Origin: Bacillota bacterium
GTDB lineage: Bacteria > Bacillota > Limnochordia > Darwinibacteriales > Darwinibacteriaceae
Direction: 5' to 3'
Assembly: GCA_012837385.1 (NCBI GenBank)
Contig: DURH01000020.1
Location: forward strand, 233,140 to 297,139
DNA length: 64,000 nucleotides
Under the pieces are notes generated by a model. That model saw only the letters and a list, made by a program, of their open reading frames with translations, was not told the DNA's origin and ran no database searches. This document shows, in pieces, positions 25,779-35,084 of this stretch. The translations under genes were made by a program, and so were the position numbers. The stretch's first letter is position 1, and every line of letters begins with the position of its first letter.

Positions 25779-28409
25779 ATGAGCACCAAGTGGGTTTACT
25801 TTTTTGGTGACGGCCAAACAGATGGCCAGCAGGGTAACAGGAATCTAGTTGGTGGTAAAGGCGCTAACTTAGCAGAGATGGTGGCCCTTGGTATTCCAGT
25901 ACCACCAGGATTTACCATTACCACTGAAGCTTGTACCGAGTTTTACACCAATGGTGAGAAGTGGGTAGAAGGTTTAGAAGAGCAAGTGATGGAGAATCTC
26001 GCAAAAGTCGAGCAGGCCATGGAGGCTAAGTTCGGTGATGCCGAGAACCCACTGCTTCTTTCTGTTCGCTCCGGTGCACGGGTTTCTATGCCTGGCATGA
26101 TGGACACTGTCCTGAACCTGGGGCTCAATGACGTGACTGTGGAAGCCTTGGCTAAGAAGTCGGGGAACCCCCGTTTTGCTTGGGACTCTTACCGTCGTTT
26201 TATCCAGATGTATGGCGACGTGGTGATGGGCGTTGAGCATGACCTCTTCGAAGAGGCCTTGGCCAAAAAGCGTGTTGAGCAGGGTGTAGAGCTTGACAAT
26301 GAACTGACCGTAGAAGCTCTTCAAGATCTGGTTCACGAGTACAAGGCCATTGTACAGAAATCCGCAGGCGTACTCTTCCCGGATGATCCCATCGAGCAGT
26401 TGAAGGGTGCCATCGATGCCGTATTCCGTTCCTGGAACGGAGCACGTGCCATCCGGTACCGTCAGATCAACCACATCCCCCACGACTGGGGTACAGCTGT
26501 AAACGTCCAGGCCATGGTCTTCGGGAACATGGGCGACAATTCTGGTACAGGAGTAGCTTTCACCAGGGATCCTTCCACAGGTGAGAACGTGTTCTACGGC
26601 GAGTACCTGATGAACGCTCAGGGTGAAGACGTTGTGGCAGGTATCCGTACACCGAACCCCATTTCCCAGCTTCACGAAGGAATGCCTGAGGTTTACGACG
26701 AGCTGGTAAGGATTTACAAGCTCCTGGAGAACCACTACAAAGACATGCAGGATGTGGAGTTTACCATTCAAGAAGGAAAACTGTACATGCTGCAGACCCG
26801 TACCGGTAAGCGTACAGCCATGGCTGCAGTGCGCATTGCTGTGGAGATGGTGGAAGAGGGGCTTATCGACAAGAAGACCGCTGTCCTGCGTGTCGAACCA
26901 GAACAGCTTGATCAGCTCCTGCATCCCATGATCGACCCCAAGGCCAAGTATGACGTGATTGCCAAGGGCCTTCCTGCATCGCCAGGGGCAGCAGCCGGCC
27001 GCATCGTGTTCACTGCTGAAGAGGCAGAAGTTTGGAAAGAGCGCGGCGAACAGGTCATCCTGGTGCGCAATGAAACATCCCCAGAGGATATCGGTGGTAT
27101 GGACGTGGCGGAAGGTATTCTCACCGCTCGCGGCGGTATGACTTCCCACGCTGCTGTAGTCGCTCGCGGTATGGGTAAGTGCTGCGTAGCAGGATGTTCC
27201 TCTGCCCAGATTGATGAAGCAAACAAGACCCTCACCTTCGGCACCACTGTACTGAAAGAAGGCGACTGGGTTACCCTGAATGGTACTGCCGGTGAAGTGA
27301 TTGTTGGCCAGGTACCGATGGTCCAGGTAGAAGTGTCAGGCAATCTCGGTACCCTTTTGGAGTGGGCTGATGAGTACCGCGCCTTGGGTATCCGCACAAA
27401 TGCCGATACGCCCCACGACAGTCAGACTGCTGTTGAGTTTGGTGCCGAGGGTATTGGCCTGTGCAGAACTGAGCATATGTTCTTTGAAGGAGACCGCATC
27501 AGTGCCGTGCGGCAGATGATTTTTGCCAGCGACCAAGCGGGTCGTGAAGCCGCCCTGGCGAAATTGCTGCCTTACCAGAAGGGCGATTTCAAGGGCATCT
27601 TCAAAGCCATGGAGGGTAAGCCGGTTACTGTAAGGCTCCTCGACCCACCACTGCATGAGTTTGTGCCGCAGGATCAAGAGACCATTAAAAAGCTCGCTGG
27701 TGAGATGGGGCTTACCGTTGAAGCACTCAAGGCTCGCATCGAGTCCCTGGAAGAGATCAACCCCATGCTTGGCCACCGCGGCTGCCGCTTGGGTGTGACC
27801 TATCCGGAGATTTACGCTATGCAGGCTCGCGCCATCTTTGAGGCCGCTGCTGAGCTCACCAAGGAAGGCGTAAAAGTCTTCCCAGAGGTGATGATTCCTC
27901 TCATCGGTACCGTGGAAGAGCTCAAGTTGATGAAAGAGGTCTGCGTGGAAGTGGCAGAAGCCGTTAAGAAGGAGTCCGGGGTTGAGTTCAGTTATCTGGT
28001 GGGAACCATGATGGAAATCCCCAGAGCTTGCGTTGTTGCCGATGAAATTGCCTCTGAGGCCGAGTTCTTCTCCTTTGGCACCAACGACCTCACCCAGATG
28101 ACCTTTGGATTCAGTCGTGACGACGCCGGCACCTTCTTGCCTGACTACGTCCAGAAAGAGATCTTGGAAAGGGATCCCTTCCAGACCCTGGATCAAGTAG
28201 GTGTAGGCTACCTGGTTAAACTAGGTGTCGAAAAGGGCCGTTCCGTGAAGCCCAACCTCAAAGTGGGCGTCTGTGGTGAACATGGTGGAGACCCAGCTTC
28301 CATCGACTTCTTCCATCGTGTAGGCTTGGATTACGTCAGCTGCTCGCCCTATCGCGTGCCCATCGCACGTTTGGCTGCAGCCCAGGCAAATATCCGCAAT
28401 CCACGTTAA
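25779..28409 (+). CDS. ppdK: Pyruvate, phosphate dikinase
   Basis: An 876-residue enzyme interconverting pyruvate, ATP and phosphate with phosphoenolpyruvate, AMP and pyrophosphate; in anaerobes it often runs in the glycolytic direction. ATP-grasp N-terminal domain ([20 protein letters not shown]), phosphohistidine domain with [16 protein letters not shown], and C-terminal PEP-binding TIM barrel with [17 protein letters not shown] and [11 protein letters not shown] 25779 is chosen: AAGGAGG (25766-25772) is 6 nt upstream. The codon choice (many GGT, GTT and ACC) is more biased than in neighbours, which suggests high expression. A terminator follows. Confidence 0.97.
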   Translation: MSTKWVYFFGDGQTDGQQGNRNLVGGKGANLAEMVALGIPVPPGFTITTEACTEFYTNGEKWVEGLEEQVMENLAKVEQAMEAKFGDAENPLLLSVRSGARVSMPGMMDTVLNLGLNDVTVEALAKKSGNPRFAWDSYRRFIQMYGDVVMGVEHDLFEEALAKKRVEQGVELDNELTVEALQDLVHEYKAIVQKSAGVLFPDDPIEQLKGAIDAVFRSWNGARAIRYRQINHIPHDWGTAVNVQAMVFGNMGDNSGTGVAFTRDPSTGENVFYGEYLMNAQGEDVVAGIRTPNPISQLHEGMPEVYDELVRIYKLLENHYKDMQDVEFTIQEGKLYMLQTRTGKRTAMAAVRIAVEMVEEGLIDKKTAVLRVEPEQLDQLLHPMIDPKAKYDVIAKGLPASPGAAAGRIVFTAEEAEVWKERGEQVILVRNETSPEDIGGMDVAEGILTARGGMTSHAAVVARGMGKCCVAGCSSAQIDEANKTLTFGTTVLKEGDWVTLNGTAGEVIVGQVPMVQVEVSGNLGTLLEWADEYRALGIRTNADTPHDSQTAVEFGAEGIGLCRTEHMFFEGDRISAVRQMIFASDQAGREAALAKLLPYQKGDFKGIFKAMEGKPVTVRLLDPPLHEFVPQDQETIKKLAGEMGLTVEALKARIESLEEINPMLGHRGCRLGVTYPEIYAMQARAIFEAAAELTKEGVKVFPEVMIPLIGTVEELKLMKEVCVEVAEAVKKESGVEFSYLVGTMMEIPRACVVADEIASEAEFFSFGTNDLTQMTFGFSRDDAGTFLPDYVQKEILERDPFQTLDQVGVGYLVKLGVEKGRSVKPNLKVGVCGEHGGDPASIDFFHRVGLDYVSCSPYRVPIARLAAAQANIRNPR

Positions 28410-28449
28410 TGGTTGAGTAGAGATAGGGGAGGAAAACCTCTCTTCGCGG

Positions 28450-28483
28450 GGAACCCATACTGTGATAGTGTGGGTTCCTTTTC
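28450..28483 (+). terminator. Terminator after ppdK
   Basis: GGAACCCATACT (28450-28461), loop GTGAT, AGTGTGGGTTCC (28467-28478), then TTTT. It is a 12-bp stem with one G-U pair. Confidence 0.8.
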
Positions 28484-28534
28484 ATGCAGGAGATGGCACC
28501 GGGAGAAGAGTGACAGTGCTCTGGAGGGGTTAGG

Positions 28535-29542
28535 GTGAACTTCGTTGAGTCTATTCTAGAATGGGAAGAACGCTATTTGTCCCCCTATGCTGCTAAGGCG
28601 GGTCAGAGCAGGGGCAGGGTATATCCCGAGGAGCCCTGCTCCTATTCCACTTGCTTTCAGCAGGATCGGGAGCGTATCGTACACTCCAAAGCGTTCCGGC
28701 GTTTGAAATCAAAGACACAGGTGTTCATCGCACCCAAAGGCGATCACTATCGGACCAGGCTTACCCATGTGCTGGAGGTGACGCAGATCAGCCGCGGTGT
28801 GGCCAGGGCCCTGCGCCTGAACGAGGATCTCACAGAGGCTATCGCGCTAGGCCATGATTTGGGGCATACTCCCTTCGGCCATGCCGGTGAAGCCGCGCTA
28901 AACCGTCTGGTTGGTCACTTTAAGCACAACGAACATAGTCTGAGGATCGTAGATGTCTTGGAAGAATACTCTGAGGATTACCCGGGTCTCAACCTTACTT
29001 GGGAAGTGCGCGACGGCATTTTGCACCACACTGGTGATGTGCCACCTCAGACCTTGGAAGCCCAGGTGGTGCGCATCTGTGACCGCATTGCTTACCTCAA
29101 CCACGATGTGGAAGATGCGGTACGGGGAGGCATACTCAGCGAGGAGGACCTGCCGCAGCAGGTTCGGGAAGTGTTAGGGCGCAATGGCCGGGAGAGGATC
29201 AGAACCATGGTCAACGACATCCTCCACGCCAGTTTCGGAAAGAATGTGGTTACCATGAGCCCGCTCATTCAGGAGACAACCGATCTGTTCAGGCAGTTTC
29301 TGTTTCAAAACTTCTACTTTAACTCCGCGGCCAAGCACGAGGAGTCCAAGGTCTATGGTGTGCTCAGCATGCTGTTCCATCACTACTTGGAGCATGGAGA
29401 GAGGTTTCGCGGCTTGACGAATCCTGAGGCAGAAATCGTGGATTACATAGCAGGGATGACCGACAGCTTCGCAGCGCGGGAGTTTCAGCGCATCTTCTTG
29501 CCCAGAGGCTGGGGAGGTGATGGAGATCGCTCGCTTCTCTGA
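28535..29542 (+). CDS. dgt: dGTP triphosphohydrolase-like HD protein
   Basis: A 335-residue HD-domain phosphohydrolase of the dGTPase-like group, which removes triphosphate from dNTPs. HSKAFRRLKSKTQVF, RTRLTHVLEVTQISRG (first His), LGHDLGHTPFGHAGE (HD pair), and RICDRIAYLNHDVEDA (last Asp) mark the metal site. The start is GTG 28535 after GGAGGGG. It overlaps dnaG by 23 nt; dgt-dnaG-sigA form the macromolecular synthesis operon often seen in Bacillota and relatives. Substrate range cannot be fixed from sequence. Confidence 0.9.
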   Translation: MNFVESILEWEERYLSPYAAKAGQSRGRVYPEEPCSYSTCFQQDRERIVHSKAFRRLKSKTQVFIAPKGDHYRTRLTHVLEVTQISRGVARALRLNEDLTEAIALGHDLGHTPFGHAGEAALNRLVGHFKHNEHSLRIVDVLEEYSEDYPGLNLTWEVRDGILHHTGDVPPQTLEAQVVRICDRIAYLNHDVEDAVRGGILSEEDLPQQVREVLGRNGRERIRTMVNDILHASFGKNVVTMSPLIQETTDLFRQFLFQNFYFNSAAKHEESKVYGVLSMLFHHYLEHGERFRGLTNPEAEIVDYIAGMTDSFAAREFQRIFLPRGWGGDGDRSLL

Positions 29543-31274
29543 TGAATTGATTGAGCAGGTCAAAGCGGCCGTGGATATTGTGGAAGTGGTGGGCCGCCGG
29601 GTGGAACTGAGGCCTACGGGAAAGAACTATGTCGGGCTCTGCCCCTTTCACAGCGAGAAGACGCCGTCTTTCACAGTCAGCCCAGAAAAACAGTTTTTTC
29701 ACTGTTTTGGCTGCCAAAAGGGAGGCAATGTGATCAACTTTGTGATGGAAACGGAGAACCTGTCGTTCCCTGAAGCTGTGACCAAGCTGGCTGAGGAGAA
29801 GGGTATCAAGGTTCCCACCATTTCCTCCCAAGATCAGAGGCGGGAAGAAGAGCGGGAGCGGCTGAGGCAGATCAACCAGATGGCAGCCCGTTACTACTAT
29901 CGCAATCTACGCCTTCCCCAGGGGGCTCAAGCCCGTGAATGCCTGCAGAAAAGGGGCATTACCGAACAGCTTGCCAGGGACTTTTACTTAGGTCTGTCCT
30001 TTGAAGAGTGGGATGGGCTGGCGAATTTCCTGCAAGCACAGGGCTTTGATTTGGAGCTAGCCCAGGCTGCGGGCCTGGTTACAACAGGCAAACGCGGTTA
30101 CGTAGACCGCTTTCGGGGTCGGCTGATGTTTCCCATCTGCGATCATCTCGGGCGTTTCGTGGGCTTTGGAGGGCGCCTTTTGGGAGAGGGCCAGCCGAAA
30201 TATCTCAATACTGGGCAGACAGCTGTATTCAACAAGAGCTATGTTTTGTACGGTTTGAACTGGTCCAAGGATGAGATCAAGGCCCAGGATCAAGTAATCA
30301 TTGTGGAAGGTTACACGGATCTGATTTCCCTGTTCGCCGTGGGACAGCGCAATGTGGCAGCTTCCCTGGGCACAGCCTTTACCTCAGCCCATGCCAGACT
30401 TCTCAAACGCTTCTGTTCCCGAGCAGTGATCGCCTTTGACGGCGATGCCGCAGGACAGAGGGCTGCTTGGCGCGGCATCGAGGTCCTGCATAAGTTCGGC
30501 CTCCAGGTGCGAGTAGCAGAACTGGCGAGTGGGCAGGATCCAGACACTTTTGCCCGTACCCAAGGCGCTCAAGGAGTCCGGGCCTGGCTGCATAGGGCTA
30601 AGCCCTTTCGGGAATACCAAATTGATAGAATTATTTCCCAACACGATGTAGAAACTAGAGAAGGAAAATTGACTGCATCTACAGAACTTGTTACATTGCT
30701 AGCACAGCTTACCAGCGCTGTTGAGCGGGATGAGTATACCCGCTATGCTGCTGAACGCTTAGGCGTATCCGAACAGTCACTAGCAGCGGAAGTCAGCAAT
30801 AAGCTGGGAATAGGCAGGGTTTCCCGTGTGCAGACTAGGCGTAATCTAAAAGGCGCCCCTCGCAGGCGAGTTCTGAGGCCTCCCATGGAGGTGGGTGAGG
30901 AACTGAGAGAGCGAGAGGTCCTGCGTTACCTTCTGCAGGAACCTGAACGTTTGGCTGAGGTGAAGGCGCGGGGTGTTACCGCGAGTGACTTCCTTCATGC
31001 AGATTACCGCCATGTTTATGTTTCCCTCAGTCAGAACATTCCTGACCAACGAGGCACTGCCATCGCCAGCCGACTGCTGTCACTGCCTGCACCAGCAGCA
31101 AGCTGGGAGGACTGTTTCCGCTCCTTTCTTGCAGTTTTGCGGAAGCGAAGATTACGGAAGATAGAGGAAAAACTTTCCCTTTTGGAGAATGATAGAAAAG
31201 GTCTTGATGTTCGCATGGAATTATATCAGTTGCTCAAAGAGTATTATGGCATTTATCGCGAAGACTCTTACTAA
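29520..31274 (+). CDS. dnaG: DNA primase DnaG
   Basis: A 584-residue primase that makes RNA primers at the replication fork. N-terminal zinc-binding domain with CPFH and HCFGC, an RNA polymerase core domain, a Toprim domain with VEGYTDLISLF and IAFDGDAAGQRAA, and a C-terminal helicase-interaction domain. ATG 29520 or GTG 29517 could start it, both just behind GGGGAGG; the resulting N-terminus (FSDELIEQVKAAVDIVEVVG) fits the family. It lies between dgt and sigA. Confidence 0.95.
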   Translation: MEIARFSDELIEQVKAAVDIVEVVGRRVELRPTGKNYVGLCPFHSEKTPSFTVSPEKQFFHCFGCQKGGNVINFVMETENLSFPEAVTKLAEEKGIKVPTISSQDQRREEERERLRQINQMAARYYYRNLRLPQGAQARECLQKRGITEQLARDFYLGLSFEEWDGLANFLQAQGFDLELAQAAGLVTTGKRGYVDRFRGRLMFPICDHLGRFVGFGGRLLGEGQPKYLNTGQTAVFNKSYVLYGLNWSKDEIKAQDQVIIVEGYTDLISLFAVGQRNVAASLGTAFTSAHARLLKRFCSRAVIAFDGDAAGQRAAWRGIEVLHKFGLQVRVAELASGQDPDTFARTQGAQGVRAWLHRAKPFREYQIDRIISQHDVETREGKLTASTELVTLLAQLTSAVERDEYTRYAAERLGVSEQSLAAEVSNKLGIGRVSRVQTRRNLKGAPRRRVLRPPMEVGEELREREVLRYLLQEPERLAEVKARGVTASDFLHADYRHVYVSLSQNIPDQRGTAIASRLLSLPAPAASWEDCFRSFLAVLRKRRLRKIEEKLSLLENDRKGLDVRMELYQLLKEYYGIYREDSY

Positions 31275-31301
31275 CATAGGCAGGAGAGAAAGGGGGTTTT
31301 C

Positions 31302-32429
31302 ATGTTGAACAAGAAAGAAGCAAGCACTGTTGCAGAGAATATTCAAGCTGTGAACGAACTGATGGCGAAAGCGAAAAAGCGCGGCATGGTTACTTATCGC
31401 GAAATCATGGATAGTCTTCAAGATGTGGATCTTCTGCCTGAGCAGATAGATGAGATATACGAGAGCTTTTCCGCCATGGGTGTTGACGTGATTCCCCATT
31501 CCAGTGCCGACCGAAATGATGAAGTGGATGATGACGTGGTTGACGAAGATGAAGCCACTGAGACCGAGAGTGATGATGTGTCCGTGCCAGAGGGTATCGG
31601 ACTTGATGATCCTGTCCGCATGTATCTCAAAGAAATCGGCCGGGTTCCTCTGCTCACTGCTGAGGAAGAAGTGGAGCTGGCCAAGCGCATTGAGGCGGGC
31701 GATCAGGAAGCCGTCCGGCAGCTGGCCGAGGCAAATCTGCGCCTAGTTGTCAGCATCGCCAAGCGCTATGTGGGCAGGGGGATGCAGCTTTTGGACCTCA
31801 TCCAGGAAGGTAACCTTGGCTTGATTAAAGCGGTGGAGAAGTTTGACTACCGCAAAGGGTTTAAGTTCAGCACTTATGCTACTTGGTGGATTCGGCAGGC
31901 CATAACTAGGTCCATCGCGGATCAGGCGCGCACTATTCGCATCCCCGTTCATATGGTGGAGACCATCAACAAGTTGACCAGAGTGTCCAGGCAGCTATTG
32001 CAGGAACTGGGCAGGGCTCCTACCCCTGAGGAGATCGCGGAAGAGATGGATCTGCCAGTGGAGAGGGTGAGGGAGATCATGAAGATCGCCCAAGAACCCG
32101 TGTCCCTGGAAACTCCCATTGGCGAAGAGGAAGACAGTCATCTCGGTGACTTCATTGAAGACCAGGAGGCCACGGCTCCCGCTGAAGCGGCGGCCTTTAC
32201 AATGCTCCAGGAACAGCTCGAGGAAGTGTTGGAGTCCCTGACCCCCCGTGAACAGCAGGTTTTGAGGCTGCGTTTTGGATTGGAAGATGGGCGGGGGCGG
32301 ACTCTAGAAGAAGTGGGGCAGGTATTCGGCGTGACCCGTGAACGGATCCGCCAGATCGAAGCTAAGGCCCTGCGCAAGCTGCGTCATCCCAGCCGCAGTA
32401 AGAAGCTGAAGGACTTCCTGGAGCAGTAG
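31302..32429 (+). CDS. sigA: Primary RNA polymerase sigma factor (RpoD/SigA)
   Basis: A 375-residue group 1 sigma factor. Region 1.1-like N-terminus, an acidic linker (about 68-95), region 1.2 ([20 protein letters not shown]), region 2 with [20 protein letters not shown] (-10 recognition), region 3 and region 4 with [20 protein letters not shown] (-35 recognition). ATG 31302 follows AGAAAGGGGG. It ends the dgt-dnaG-sigA operon and directs the TTGACA/TATAAT promoters seen in this window. Confidence 0.98.
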   Translation: MLNKKEASTVAENIQAVNELMAKAKKRGMVTYREIMDSLQDVDLLPEQIDEIYESFSAMGVDVIPHSSADRNDEVDDDVVDEDEATETESDDVSVPEGIGLDDPVRMYLKEIGRVPLLTAEEEVELAKRIEAGDQEAVRQLAEANLRLVVSIAKRYVGRGMQLLDLIQEGNLGLIKAVEKFDYRKGFKFSTYATWWIRQAITRSIADQARTIRIPVHMVETINKLTRVSRQLLQELGRAPTPEEIAEEMDLPVERVREIMKIAQEPVSLETPIGEEEDSHLGDFIEDQEATAPAEAAAFTMLQEQLEEVLESLTPREQQVLRLRFGLEDGRGRTLEEVGQVFGVTRERIRQIEAKALRKLRHPSRSKKLKDFLEQ

Positions 32430-32434
32430 AGCCC

Positions 32435-32463
32435 TTGACAGGCAGCAAGCATTTTCATATAAT
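32435..32463 (+). promoter_or_regulatory. Perfect consensus sigma-A promoter of the tRNA gene
   Basis: TTGACA (32435-32440), 17-nt spacer, TATAAT (32458-32463). Transcription would start about 5 nt before the tRNA. Confidence 0.88.
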
Positions 32464-32474
32464 TAACTAGTGCT

Positions 32475-32550
<76 letters not shown>

Positions 32551-32569
32551 ATATCCTTGAGAGCAAAAG

Positions 32570-32603
32570 CCGTCTCACCGTGTTGGAGGCGGTCTCTTTT
32601 TTT
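32570..32603 (+). terminator. Terminator after the tRNA gene
   Basis: CCGTCTC (32570-32576) pairs with GAGGCGG (32586-32592, one G-U), followed by TCTCTTTTTTT. Confidence 0.75.
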
Positions 32604-32663
32604 GGCCAGGGCAATTTCTGAAGTATGTTCCAGACCTTTACCGTTTCCTCTCCGTGTGGGATA

Positions 32664-32672
32664 TGGTATACT
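32664..32672 (+). promoter_or_regulatory. Extended -10 promoter of rnpB
   Basis: TGGTATACT: an extended TG motif plus TATACT (32667-32672), with only a weak TTTCCT 17 nt upstream. The predicted start coincides with the 5' end of RNase P RNA. Confidence 0.55.
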
Positions 32673-32679
32673 GAACATG

Positions 32680-33022
32680 CTGAGTGAACCAGATGATCGC
32701 AGAGGAGAGATCCTTTGAGGAAAGTCCGAGCTCCGCAGGGCAGGATGCTGGGTAACGCCCAGTGGAGGTAACTCTAAGGCTAGTGCCACAGAAATATACC
32801 GCCCTGGAAGTTTCCAGGGTAAGGCTGAAAAGGTGAGGTAAGAGCTCACCAGCAGTTAGGCGACTAACTGGCTAGGTAAACCCCATCCGGAGCAAGGTCA
32901 AATAGGAAAGGAGAGGCTGCCCGTCTCGCTTGACTTTCGGGTTGACCGCATGAGGCTTTAGGCAACTAAGGTCCTAGATAGATGATCATCCACGACAGAA
33001 CTCGGCTTATCGGTTCACTCAG
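32680..33022 (+). ncRNA. rnpB: RNase P RNA (ancestral, type A)
   Basis: The catalytic RNA that matures tRNA 5' ends. The 5' CTGAGTGAACC and the 3' GGTTCACTCAG close helix P1. Between them are the universal blocks GAGGAAAGTCCGAGCTCC, GGGTAACGCCCAGTGGAGG, AGTGCCACAGAAATATACCG, AGGTGAGGTAAGAGCTCACC, TAGGTAAACCCCATCCGGAG, AGGTCAAATAGG and GAACTCGGCTTATCG. The layout fits type A, not the Bacillus type B. It accounts for most of the gene-free stretch between the tRNA and mraZ. Confidence 0.97.
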
Positions 33023-33032
33023 ATTTGCTGGC

Positions 33033-33064
33033 AAACCTGGATACTATTGGTATCCAGGTTTTCT
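33033..33064 (+). terminator. Terminator after rnpB
   Basis: AAACCTGGATAC (33033-33044), loop TATTG, GTATCCAGGTTT (33050-33061), then TCTTATTTG. It is a 12-bp perfect stem with a moderate T-run. Confidence 0.8.
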
Positions 33065-33127
33065 TATTTGGTTAATTTTTTCATTTCCGGGCAGGAGTTT
33101 CCCAATATCCAACGAATATGGTCATCA

Positions 33128-33156
33128 AAGTGGTGATTCGTGGGGAAAAGTGGTGG
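33128..33156 (+). promoter_or_regulatory. MraZ operator: three direct repeats
   Basis: GTGG occurs at 33130, 33140 and 33150, always preceded by A/G/C-rich spacers and repeated every 10 bp (AAAGTGGTG, TTCGTGGGG, AAAGTGGTG). Direct GTGG/TGGG repeats with 10-bp period upstream of mraZ are the known binding pattern of MraZ, which represses its own operon. The repeats lie 24-50 bp before the mraZ start. No clear promoter was identified. Confidence 0.72.
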
Positions 33157-33179
33157 ATTTTGAGGAGGGAGTGGTGAGA

Positions 33180-33611
33180 GTGTTCTTAGGTGAGTACCAA
33201 CACAGCTTGGATGCCAAGGGACGGCTCACTATTCCCGCGAAATTTCGGGAAGAATTGGGGGAAGGGGCAGTCATCACCAGGGGATTGGATAACTGCTTGT
33301 TCTTGTTTCCTAATACTGAATGGACTATCCTAGAAACTAAGCTCAAAACCCTGCCTTTGACCAAGAATGATGCCCGCCAATTCGTACGTTTTCTCTTTTC
33401 CGGTGCTACAGAGTGCGAACTGGATAAACAGGGGCGCATTATGCTGCCGGCTAACCTCAGGGAGTTCGCCGGGATAGATAAAGACGCTGTGGTAATCGGC
33501 GTTTCCAGCCGCATTGAGATCTGGAGCAGGGAAAAATGGGCAACCTATGTTCAAGCAGCAGAGGAGTCCTTTGACCAAATCGCTGAGAACATTGTGGATC
33601 TTGGAATTTGA
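33180..33611 (+). CDS. mraZ: Transcriptional regulator MraZ
   Basis: A 143-residue protein with two AbrB-like swapped-hairpin repeats: [20 protein letters not shown] at the N-terminus and [20 protein letters not shown] near residue 80. MraZ forms a ring and binds direct repeats at its own promoter. GTG 33180 is chosen because homologues begin at MFxGEYxH; GTG 33171 and 33174 also follow GAGGAGGGA. A long upstream reading frame exists but runs into rnpB and is not coding. First gene of the division/wall cluster. Confidence 0.95.
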   Translation: MFLGEYQHSLDAKGRLTIPAKFREELGEGAVITRGLDNCLFLFPNTEWTILETKLKTLPLTKNDARQFVRFLFSGATECELDKQGRIMLPANLREFAGIDKDAVVIGVSSRIEIWSREKWATYVQAAEESFDQIAENIVDLGI

Positions 33612-33626
33612 GCTAGGAGTGACGAG

Positions 33627-34559
33627 ATGCACTATGGCCACGAACCAGTTCTCCTGCTGGAGACCATTGACGCACTTGCCCTGAAGCCGGGAGAAGTGTA
33701 TGTGGATTGCACGATCGGGGCCGCGGGCCATAGTTTAGGGATGTTGGCCACAGAGCCCACGATCAAGCTTGTCGGTATAGACCAGGATGACGCAGCCTTG
33801 GAGCGAGCCAAGTATAGATTGGCTGCCTATGCTCATCAAGTGACGCTGATTAGGGGCAACTTCCGCAACCTGCAGAGCCTATTACAGGAGAACGGCGTCA
33901 GTGAGGTGGCAGGAGTATTGATGGATATCGGAGTCTCCTCGCCCCAACTGGACGAAGGTGAGAGGGGATTCAGCTACCATCAGGATGCACGTCTGGACAT
34001 GAGGATGGATCGCAGCGCCAAGCTTGATGCTTGGACCATCGTGAATACATACAGTGAGGAAGAACTGACCGAGATTATTGCCGAGTATGGTGAAGAGAAC
34101 TGGGCTGCTAGAATCAGCCAGTTCATCGTTGCGGAACGCCGGGACAGGCCAATTGAAACAACTGGAGACTTGGTGGCGGTGATCAAAAAAGCTGTTCCTG
34201 CTGGCGCCAGGGCCAAGGGGCCCCACCCTGCTAGGCGAACTTTCCAAGCCCTGCGCATCGCGGTGAATGATGAACTTGGCGCCCTGCGGGATGGGCTGCA
34301 GCAGGCCGTTGATATGTTAAAGCCCCAGGGGAGGCTGGCTGTGATCACCTTTCATTCCCTGGAGGATCGCATCGTCAAGGAGTATTTCCAAAGCCTCCTC
34401 GGGAAGTGCACCTGTCCGCCTGATCTTCCAGTATGCGTTTGCGGCAGTGAGGCAGTGGTGAAGCTGGTTAACCGGAAGCCGATTACGGCTTCCCAACGGG
34501 AAGTGGAGTCCAATCCACGTTCGCGCAGTGCCAAGCTGCGGGTTGTGGAGAAAATCTGA
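33627..34559 (+). CDS. rsmH: 16S rRNA (cytosine-1402-N4)-methyltransferase RsmH
   Basis: A 310-residue SAM-dependent methyltransferase (formerly MraW) that modifies C1402 in the ribosomal P site. HYGHEPVLLLETIDAL, DCTIGAAGHSLGML (SAM motif I), GVLMDIGVSSPQLDEGERGF, HPARRTFQALRIAVNDEL and FHSLEDRIVKEYF are family signatures. It starts 15 nt after mraZ, with a GGAGTGACGAG ribosome site, and is followed by ftsL after 6 nt. Confidence 0.97.
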   Translation: MHYGHEPVLLLETIDALALKPGEVYVDCTIGAAGHSLGMLATEPTIKLVGIDQDDAALERAKYRLAAYAHQVTLIRGNFRNLQSLLQENGVSEVAGVLMDIGVSSPQLDEGERGFSYHQDARLDMRMDRSAKLDAWTIVNTYSEEELTEIIAEYGEENWAARISQFIVAERRDRPIETTGDLVAVIKKAVPAGARAKGPHPARRTFQALRIAVNDELGALRDGLQQAVDMLKPQGRLAVITFHSLEDRIVKEYFQSLLGKCTCPPDLPVCVCGSEAVVKLVNRKPITASQREVESNPRSRSAKLRVVEKI

Positions 34560-34565
34560 GGGAGG

Positions 34566-35084
34566 ATGAACCTAATGACTGCGGCCAGGAAGCTTGTGGA
34601 ACCCTATCAACCCCATATAGAAGAGGCGGCATCAGAACCGAGTCGCCGGCCTGCTCCCAAGCGCCGTCGCCTTCCTGCTACCTTGAGGATTTGTCTTGTG
34701 GCCGCCATCTGTGTGGTCCTCGGTTTGCTGTATCTGCAGCAGCAGGTTACCTCCTACTACTTGAACATGGAATTAGCCAGCCTGCAGGAGCAGGTAAATT
34801 CCATGGAGCAGCGAAATGATCACTTAATGCTCAGTCTGGAGTCCCAGCGTTCTCTAAAGCAGATCGAACAAGTCGCTAGAACGCGTTTGGGTATGGTAGA
34901 TCCCGAGTTCACGGCTACTCTAGTGCTGCCCCGTCAGGTGGATTCGATCCCCGAGGCGCAGGGCCGCTGGCTGGCGGATGAGCAGCAGGACAGCACCACG
35001 GGTGGGGTTCTTGCTGTCTTGACAGCGATGTTGAACAAGGTTTTGCCGTTAGGAGGAGTAGAAGCTGGCACGTTACAACGCTAG
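34566..35084 (+). CDS. ftsL: FtsL-like division protein
   Basis: A 172-residue bitopic membrane protein with a basic cytoplasmic head (about 1-38), one membrane span (about 39-58) and a coiled coil (about 65-105, ELASLQEQVNSMEQRNDHLM). Position between rsmH and the PBP gene and topology fit FtsL, a partner of FtsB/DivIC and FtsQ/DivIB that activates septal synthesis. The C-terminal tail after residue 115 is longer than usual and ends with a hydrophobic stretch (VLAVLTAMLNKVLPLGGV). The gene end contains the ribosome site and the likely CTG start of the next gene. Confidence 0.82.
   Translation: MNLMTAARKLVEPYQPHIEEAASEPSRRPAPKRRRLPATLRICLVAAICVVLGLLYLQQQVTSYYLNMELASLQEQVNSMEQRNDHLMLSLESQRSLKQIEQVARTRLGMVDPEFTATLVLPRQVDSIPEAQGRWLADEQQDSTTGGVLAVLTAMLNKVLPLGGVEAGTLQR

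Noticed and set aside
25974-27149. 391-codon open frame on the minus strand inside ppdK
   Set aside because: It lies wholly antisense to a highly expressed, well recognised gene, its translation has no family features, and it has no ribosome site of note; strong codon bias in ppdK leaves the opposite frame open.
27336-28196. 286-codon minus-strand frame inside ppdK
   Set aside because: Same cause: antisense shadow of ppdK codon bias, with no recognisable protein features.
32982-33179. N-terminal extension of mraZ starting at ATG 32982
   Set aside because: It begins inside RNase P RNA and crosses the rnpB terminator and the MraZ repeats; MraZ proteins start at MFxGEYxH, matching GTG 33180.
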